Assembly: GCF_014946725.1 (NCBI RefSeq)
Contig: NZ_JACFXY010000011.1
Span: forward strand, 62,001 to 126,000
Source: Mixta mediterraneensis
GTDB taxonomy: Bacteria; Pseudomonadota; Gammaproteobacteria; Enterobacterales; Enterobacteriaceae
DNA: 64,000 bases
Reading direction: 5' to 3'
This document shows, in pieces, positions 58,950 to 64,000 of the stretch. Made by a program: the position numbers and the translations under genes. Every line of letters starts with the position of its first letter. Position 1 is the first letter of the stretch. The notes beneath the pieces are model-generated. The model searched no databases, was not told where the DNA came from, and was given only the letters and a program-made list of their open reading frames with translations.

Positions 58950-60503
58950 TCAGGATTTGCTCACGTTCCATAATCTGGCTGCCGCCGCGAGCCACGCCTT
59001 ATAACCCGAGATGGTTTTACGGTGCGCCACAATATCCAGCCCTGGATAAAAGAAGATTAACGGCACCTGTTCGATCATCTGCTTATGCAGCGCGTCCACG
59101 ACAGACTGCACCTGCGTCTTATCCGTAAGATAATTGAGGCTTTCGGCGGCTTTGATGGCCTGCGGATCATCCCAGACTTTGCGGCTCTGTTTGCTTTTAT
59201 CCCCCACGATCTGTTCAAAGGCGAGCGCCGGATTGAAGCGGGCAGAATAGGTGAAGGTCATCGTCTGATAACGACCCGACTGATACCGCTCCAGTTGTGT
59301 GGCCCATTCCATAGTGGACACTTTGGCGTTCATACCTGCCGCCTGAAGCATCGCCTGAATGATAATCGCCATATCGAAGCTGGGTACGGTTGAGCGTTTA
59401 TTCGCGATAATTTCAATCGTCTCGCCTTTATAGCCAGCCTCTTTTAACAACCTGGCGGTACGGGCAGGATCGTACTGATACCCTTTCTTTTCCACATCGG
59501 TATAAAACGCTGAGGCAGTGGAAATATTGGAATTGCTCGGTGTCGCCATATTCTGGCTGGTGCCCAGGGCAATCTGTTGAGTGTCGAGGGCAGAAGCGAT
59601 AGCCTGGCGTAGCTTAACGTTCTTTAGTAGCGGATCATTGGTCTGGATCAGCAGCCCGTGTCGCTGCGCATTGGGCGCCACTTCAATGCTAATTTGAGGA
59701 TTATGTTTTAGATCGCTGGCATCAACCGGGCTGACCTGAGCAACATCGATAGCGCCAGATTGCGGGCCCGCTTTGACCGTCGCGGCATCTGGCACCGCCA
59801 TGAAACGCACCTCATCCACCAGCGCTTTTTTCCCACCGACAAAACCGTCGGGTTTGCCAGGCAACGCCGAATAATCCGCAAAGCGCTGTAGTGAAACGTA
59901 CTCCCCGTGCTTCCAGTCATTGAAAATGAAAGGCCCCGTACCGATCGGTTTTAACCATTTACCCTGCGCATCCACTGATTTTGGGCTGATGACGGCGGCG
60001 GCTCCACAGTCAGTACGCGCCAGCGAGTCGAGAAAGAGGGCGACCGGCTTTTCGAGTTGCATAACCACCGTTTTGTCATCCGGCGCCGACACAGAGGTCA
60101 CATGGATAAGTCCGCTGCCATCAAATTCGCGTAAACATCGCCACTGTGTCTTAGGGTCATTCCAGTGCTTCCAGCTCCAGACCACATCCTGCGCCGTCAC
60201 GGGATCGCCGTTGTGAAATTTTACGCCCTCACGCAGAGTGAAGGTGTAGGTTTTACCGTCGTCGGACATTTTCCAGCCGGACGCCAGCATCGGGCCAACC
60301 GTGCCGTCTTCACGATAGCCAACCAATCCCTCAACAACGTGCATCAGTATGTCATCGGTGTTGCCGTCGCGGTTTACCCCAGGTTGGCTGCTGCGTATAT
60401 CCTGATTAAGTGCAAAATGAATGACGCTTTTTTCAGCCGACTGCGCCGACGCCGCGACTGCGAGCGGGACGAGAAGGGCAGCGAGCGAGATAATTTTTTT
60501 CAT
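58950..60503 (-). CDS. Periplasmic solute-binding protein, family 5 (peptide/opine type)
   Basis: This 517-residue periplasmic binding protein has a signal peptide (MKKIISLAALLVPLAVAASAQSA). Conserved SBP-5 pieces are LMHVVEGLVGYREDGTV, YTFTLREGVKFHNGDPVTAQDVVWSW and PIGTGPFIFNDWKHGEYVSLQRF. It captures the substrate for the two permeases. The ligand is unknown; family 5 includes binders of peptides, glutathione, opines and nickel. The next upstream genes are a C45 acyltransferase/amidase and a hydrolase, so an N-acylated compound is a reasonable guess. Confidence 0.92.
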   Translation of the reverse strand: MKKIISLAALLVPLAVAASAQSAEKSVIHFALNQDIRSSQPGVNRDGNTDDILMHVVEGLVGYREDGTVGPMLASGWKMSDDGKTYTFTLREGVKFHNGDPVTAQDVVWSWKHWNDPKTQWRCLREFDGSGLIHVTSVSAPDDKTVVMQLEKPVALFLDSLARTDCGAAAVISPKSVDAQGKWLKPIGTGPFIFNDWKHGEYVSLQRFADYSALPGKPDGFVGGKKALVDEVRFMAVPDAATVKAGPQSGAIDVAQVSPVDASDLKHNPQISIEVAPNAQRHGLLIQTNDPLLKNVKLRQAIASALDTQQIALGTSQNMATPSNSNISTASAFYTDVEKKGYQYDPARTARLLKEAGYKGETIEIIANKRSTVPSFDMAIIIQAMLQAAGMNAKVSTMEWATQLERYQSGRYQTMTFTYSARFNPALAFEQIVGDKSKQSRKVWDDPQAIKAAESLNYLTDKTQVQSVVDALHKQMIEQVPLIFFYPGLDIVAHRKTISGYKAWLAAAARLWNVSKS

Positions 60504-60511
60504 AAGTGCTC

Positions 60512-61624
60512 TCAGACTCCGTTAAGCGTGTAGGTGGTAAAATCTTTATTAATCGCTGGCAGAGGTAATACCTCCATCACGCCATCCGCAGGGGTCATCA
60601 CGATCATCGCCACAGTGGCTGACAGATCGCTGCTGAAACCAGGACGCGGTGGACGACAGACTGAATAAGGCGCGCCAAAATCGTCGAAAAAGGCGCGCTT
60701 CATTTCTTCAACACCGGGGTTAGCATGTTCACTCAATAATTTCCTGACGCGCCAGCTGCGGTAAAGTGAGTCGGGTGAGGCTTCAACGCCTTCTTCGCGA
60801 ACTTTGCAACGCGCCGCCTGGCTTTCCCAGTGGTTGGCATGTACGAGCAGATCTTCCTGCGGATAAAGAGTAAACGCCTCATCCGGCGCGCACTCAAAAT
60901 CGATGGCGAACCCCTCTTTAGTGCTCAGGATCATATTGTTGGAACAGGATTTAGGCGTAGTGGCAACCACGCGCATCGCCAGCGCCATATGCTGTTGTTC
61001 AAGAGCTTTACGGCGAATCAGCGAGAGCGGCACGCCACGCTGGGTATAATCGCGTTCGCAGCGCAAATAATTGGCGGTAATCGCGATGCCCGCACTGTTA
61101 AGGCCACTGCGCGCCAGTCCGCCAGCTTCGACGAAGGTCAGGATGTCCGGGCCATCGGTACGGTGAATTTTCACCACCACTGAGCTTTCGGCGCACTCTG
61201 CACGCCAGTCCCAGTTCTGGCTGTGGATCAGTTTTCCGCTGGCGCTGCGTTCAGGGAGGATCACGGCACCGCTGCAGCCATCTTTGATATTGTCATCGTG
61301 CACGCTATCGCACTGTTTCAGTCGACGCGCCTGCGCAATCACTTCAGTACGCGCATTAATCATGATGACTGACTCAAGGGAGACGCCAGCACCTTGCGCG
61401 ATGCCCTGCATCTCATCCAGATAGGCAGCATCAAAATGACTAATAATGCGGCTGAAGCTTTCGGTCAGCGCGTTGCGCTCGTCATGACTGATGCCTAGCT
61501 GATTGAGTTGATCGCCATAAATGGCCACGCTGGTGTGAATACGCTCTTTCGCCTGTTCACCGTACTGTTGGCCTCGCGCCAGCGGCGTTCCGCTGATCTC
61601 AATAAGAGGGAAAGGTTGCGTCAT
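60512..61624 (-). CDS. C45-family N-terminal-nucleophile acyltransferase/amidase
   Basis: This 370-residue protein of the acyl-CoA:6-aminopenicillanate acyltransferase group (peptidase family C45) begins with EISGTPLARGQQYGEQAKERIH, the family's N-terminal pattern. The nucleophile is Cys117 in KDGCSGAVI, where the proenzyme should cleave itself between Gly116 and Cys117. Later, NWDWRAECAESSVVVKI and GLARSGLNSAGIAITANYLRCE are core motifs. The family hydrolyses or transfers acyl groups on amides such as penicillins and N-acyl amino acids. No signal peptide is seen, so it acts in the cytosol on an imported substrate. It lies between the binding-protein gene and the hydrolase. Confidence 0.85.
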   Translation of the reverse strand: MTQPFPLIEISGTPLARGQQYGEQAKERIHTSVAIYGDQLNQLGISHDERNALTESFSRIISHFDAAYLDEMQGIAQGAGVSLESVIMINARTEVIAQARRLKQCDSVHDDNIKDGCSGAVILPERSASGKLIHSQNWDWRAECAESSVVVKIHRTDGPDILTFVEAGGLARSGLNSAGIAITANYLRCERDYTQRGVPLSLIRRKALEQQHMALAMRVVATTPKSCSNNMILSTKEGFAIDFECAPDEAFTLYPQEDLLVHANHWESQAARCKVREEGVEASPDSLYRSWRVRKLLSEHANPGVEEMKRAFFDDFGAPYSVCRPPRPGFSSDLSATVAMIVMTPADGVMEVLPLPAINKDFTTYTLNGV

Positions 61625-62493
61625 TTTGGCTGCCCTTTTTGGTTATTGATTACCTGCAAGAAAAAGTCTTTTACGTCGTCGAGCACCTTCATCCCGTCAT
61701 GCCCGACGTTAGGCACGATGTTCTGCACCGCGTTGATGCCATGGGATCGCAGGCTGTTCAGCAGCGCGGTATTGCGGTCAATACGTGTGGTGCCCGCATC
61801 GTTACAACCGGGCTGATAATATTTCCCGCCAGGCTTATGGGTGATTTCCCAGGTTTCGATGTCCACTTTTCCCACCACAAGCTGCACGGCAACCTCACGC
61901 ATCGCGGCATAATTAAGCTGTTTTTTAAAAATCTTTTCGAAGTCTTGTACGCCAACCCACCACACCTTTTTATCATCAAGCAGCGTGACGGAGCCGGGCG
62001 CGCCGATGGAGACGGCCAGGAGTTTTTCGGGATGAAGATAAAAGAACCGGTGAACAAAATGACCGCCGCCGGAATAACCAAACAGCAGGAAACGCCCGAA
62101 ATCATAATTAAGTGAAGCGCTCACTTCTTCAATCATGTTCAGCAGAACGGTGTCATAACGAATATCCTGCTCAACGATGTATTTAAATCCGTGGGAATTG
62201 CCATCACCTAAAGGGCCGACAGGGAAGAGCGGCGCCAGCACAACGCACCGGTTATATCGCGCGAACTCCGCAAAAGCATCGCGATAATGCGTCATGGAAC
62301 GACCAGTGCCATGCATGGCAACTACCAGCCGATAATTTTCGCGATCGTTATCAAACGCGGGCGGAACATACAGGCAGTACTGAAAACGCGGATCGTAACG
62401 ACTGGAAAAGATGGTGGTATGGCTCCGGAAATAGAGTTTTTGGCTGCGTTCTACTTCTGTATCGACTTCCTGAGGCATTTCTGTGGATTGCAT
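61621..62493 (-). CDS. Alpha/beta hydrolase of unknown substrate
   Basis: This 290-residue cytosolic hydrolase is related to PHB-depolymerase/esterase-like proteins. The nucleophile Ser141 sits in FGYSGGGHFVHRF, the oxyanion region in VVAMHGTGRSMTHY (about 58-70), the acid is probably Asp211 (GKVDIET) and the His is His265 (NVGHDGM). It is the first gene of the leftward operon, four bases overlapping the C45 gene. No signal peptide. It may process the same imported compound as the C45 enzyme; the substrate is not known. Confidence 0.8.
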   Translation of the reverse strand: MQSTEMPQEVDTEVERSQKLYFRSHTTIFSSRYDPRFQYCLYVPPAFDNDRENYRLVVAMHGTGRSMTHYRDAFAEFARYNRCVVLAPLFPVGPLGDGNSHGFKYIVEQDIRYDTVLLNMIEEVSASLNYDFGRFLLFGYSGGGHFVHRFFYLHPEKLLAVSIGAPGSVTLLDDKKVWWVGVQDFEKIFKKQLNYAAMREVAVQLVVGKVDIETWEITHKPGGKYYQPGCNDAGTTRIDRNTALLNSLRSHGINAVQNIVPNVGHDGMKVLDDVKDFFLQVINNQKGQPK

Positions 62494-62546
62494 TATCGAT
62501 TCTCTTTGTTTAATTCCTGTTCAAATCGATTCAACCATAAAACCAA

Positions 62547-62562
62547 AAATTGGCGCCAATTT
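62547..62562. promoter_or_regulatory. Perfect palindrome, candidate GntR operator
   Basis: AAATTGGCGCCAATTT is a 16-base perfect palindrome in the 278-base region between the hydrolase operon and the divergent GntR regulator. GntR proteins bind palindromes of this size, so it is the best candidate operator. It lies 54 bases from the operon start and 210 bases from the regulator start. Confidence 0.6.
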
Positions 62563-62771
62563 AAAAAACAATTTATTAGCAAAAGATCTGATTCATGTCA
62601 CAATTCGTTTACTAATTGCTGACATTAAGGCAGATAAAATCACTAACTTTTTGTTTTTGATAGATTAATTTTAAAAGAGGGTTGCAAAAATGATCTGACA
62701 GAAGCGAAACTGGCGCTATATGTAGAAAGATTGCATCATATTCACAGCGAAAACGAGCTAAGTAGTGATCA

Positions 62772-63428
62772 ATGAAACAAAACAAACTTAATCTGGTTGA
62801 TGTTGCGAACAGTCTGGCAATGGATATTAACAGGGGAGAATTCCAGCCGGGCGCATGGCTCAAGCAAATTGAACTGGCAAACCGATACCAGTGCAGCCGC
62901 AGTGATGTCCGCCGGGCGCTGGATCAACTGGTCATTGAACGTCTCGTTCAGCACGTGCCTAATCGCGGTTATCACGTTTTCATGCCCAATATCCAACAGA
63001 GAAAAAACATTTCAGCGATCCGGTCAATCCTTGAAAGCGCATCAGCGGAAGACATCGTGGCGAATATTACGCCCGCACAACTGGAAACGTTAGAAAAGTG
63101 GGCCAGACGGTTTGAACACGATACCCATTACGGTACGTTGCTGGAACAATATGAAGCCAATCTGTCATTCCATCGGGCATTACTGGCTCCCTGCTCCAAT
63201 CAGGATATGGTTGAATTAATTTTTGACCTGCGCAGCCGGGTGCCTTCAGCGGCGCTCGGGCAATGGAGTTCTCACGCGCGGATAGTTAAATCTTCGGAAG
63301 AACATTTTGCGATGGTTGCTGCGATACGAAATAACGATGCCGCATTGCTGACAGAATTAATCAGGCAACATATTACCCAGCGTGATAATGAGACGCCGGA
63401 TCCCGAGCGGTTTGACGATAAATATTGA
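62772..63428 (+). CDS. GntR-family regulator
   Basis: This 218-residue regulator has an N-terminal winged helix (GEFQPGAWLKQIELANRYQCSRSDVRRALDQL, then VQHVPNRGYHVF) and a C-terminal helical FCD-like ligand-binding domain (residues 80-205, with the metal-type residues in ANLSFHRALL and SSEEHFAMV). It is divergent from the ABC/C45/hydrolase operon and most likely controls it in response to the imported compound or a breakdown product. The gene appears intact. Confidence 0.88.
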   Translation: MKQNKLNLVDVANSLAMDINRGEFQPGAWLKQIELANRYQCSRSDVRRALDQLVIERLVQHVPNRGYHVFMPNIQQRKNISAIRSILESASAEDIVANITPAQLETLEKWARRFEHDTHYGTLLEQYEANLSFHRALLAPCSNQDMVELIFDLRSRVPSAALGQWSSHARIVKSSEEHFAMVAAIRNNDAALLTELIRQHITQRDNETPDPERFDDKY

Positions 63429-63865
63429 TCTTATTGCTGGCCCTTGAGCTTCCAGCACGGCTCTTTTTTTCATCACTGCTTATGCAGCGGCTGGTTAGTG
63501 TGTTCAACGCGACCGCTCCCCCTGGCCAGCACCACGCCGTGAAGCTCGGCCAACTTTCTGCTTTCTGCTGGTGTGGTCGGGCCAAAGGCGCAGCGTACTC
63601 CCGGCTAATGCCCGACGCAGGCTCAGCGAAGTTCGACAGAAACTAGCGGCAGCCACGCAATTTAGTCACTACAGCATTTATCAAGGCTCGATAGAAATGT
63701 CTGTTCGGCTACTGCTGTCTTTTTCCGGCACCATCGTAATGGGCTCCCTGTAGAAGTGATGAAACTGCGTGACTCAGGGCCGGTACCGGCGCCTGTTCAT
63801 TCTGAGAACGTATTTCCCGTCTCATTGGTTCTCTGGTGAAGCGCGTGTCCCATATTTCCGGGTCT
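63429..63865. other. Intergenic region near the right edge
   Basis: No convincing gene. A weak GAGC/GCTC hairpin followed by seven T near 63447-63471 could terminate the gntR transcript. Other short frames lack recognisable products. Confidence 0.4.
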
Positions 63866-64000
63866 TTATAGCCCGATGTTGACCCGGAACATGACCATTT
63901 GCTCTCGTGTACTCTGTGCATCCAGCCCCAGCGTTCCCTGATAGGCAATGCCAGGCGTAATATTGTGCGGCAGTAAAAAGTCTATCCCGGCCCCAAAGGT
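63866..64000 (-). CDS. C-terminal end of an outer-membrane beta-barrel protein (partial)
   Basis: Forty-four residues enter from the right edge on the minus strand and end at a TAA (63866-63868). The text TFGAGIDFLLPHNITPGIAYQGTLGLDAQSTREQ alternates polar and hydrophobic residues as in the last strands of an autotransporter barrel and ends VMFRVNIGL. The frame is complete to the edge. The family beyond 'autotransporter-like barrel' cannot be named from this part. Confidence 0.55.
   Translation of the reverse strand, partial: TFGAGIDFLLPHNITPGIAYQGTLGLDAQSTREQMVMFRVNIGL

Overview
The window looks like the chromosome of a gammaproteobacterium of the order Enterobacterales, most probably Erwiniaceae (Erwinia, Pantoea, Mixta and relatives). 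This rests on recognisable enterobacterial genes (yebG with a perfect LexA box, dcuS/dcuR, mqo, yddG, fumA-type fumarase, proP-like, IS1, an IS903-type IS) together with a dat-ddc diaminobutyrate pair and an eryC-ribH2-eryD cluster. Base composition is near 50% GC. All identifications come from reading the translations; no database search was possible.

Layout. 1-2.5 kb: end of an erythritol-type sugar operon (eryC tetrulose-phosphate isomerase, type II lumazine synthase, SorC/EryD regulator). 2.7-7.5 kb: lipoprotein, catabolic-type glutamate dehydrogenase, UPF0303 protein, a Fic AMP-transferase with a perfect inverted repeat in its leader, and SOS gene yebG. 7.6-14.6 kb: a SIR2-like gene cut by an IS903-type element, and beyond the IS a formate dehydrogenase lacking its N-terminus, a DUF1641 protein and a cyanide-insensitive-type cytochrome bd oxidase. 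14.7-19.1 kb: ATP-dependent dihydroxyacetone kinase, a secreted PEBP-family protein and a ProP-like transporter. 20.1-32 kb: a C4-dicarboxylate/fumarate region (fumarase, DASS transporter, cytoplasmic OYE-type fumarate reductase, apbE, dcuR, dcuS, mqo) with an FNR box. 32-38.4 kb: DUF2132 gene, yddG split by an IS21-family element, ddc and dat. 38.6-46.9 kb: IS1, a membrane acyltransferase with SGNH tail, hpaR, an OprB porin, a chimeric SIS/ABC remnant, a truncated GST and an OprD porin. 47.5-55.2 kb: broken fsr, DUF2946 protein plus copper receptor oprC, a periplasmic protein, and a PfkB kinase with a broken RpiR regulator. 55.5-63.4 kb: an ABC peptide-type transporter with a C45 acyltransferase/amidase and an alpha/beta hydrolase, divergent from a GntR regulator. 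The right edge holds the end of an outer-membrane beta-barrel gene.

The most striking overall property is gene decay. At least eleven genes are broken: SIR2, formate dehydrogenase, fumarase, DASS transporter, fumarate reductase, DUF2132, yddG, SIS/TOBE chimera, GST, fsr and rpiR. The causes are IS insertion, deletion, nonsense codons and single-base insertions. Two of the three IS copies lack target duplications, so they mark rearrangement junctions. This suggests a strain in relaxed selection, or an assembly with some indel error. The three structural genes of the fumarate module are broken by three different lesions, while its regulators and flavin transferase remain open. The most original intact unit is the 55.5-63.4 kb transporter/amidase/hydrolase operon, whose substrate cannot be assigned.
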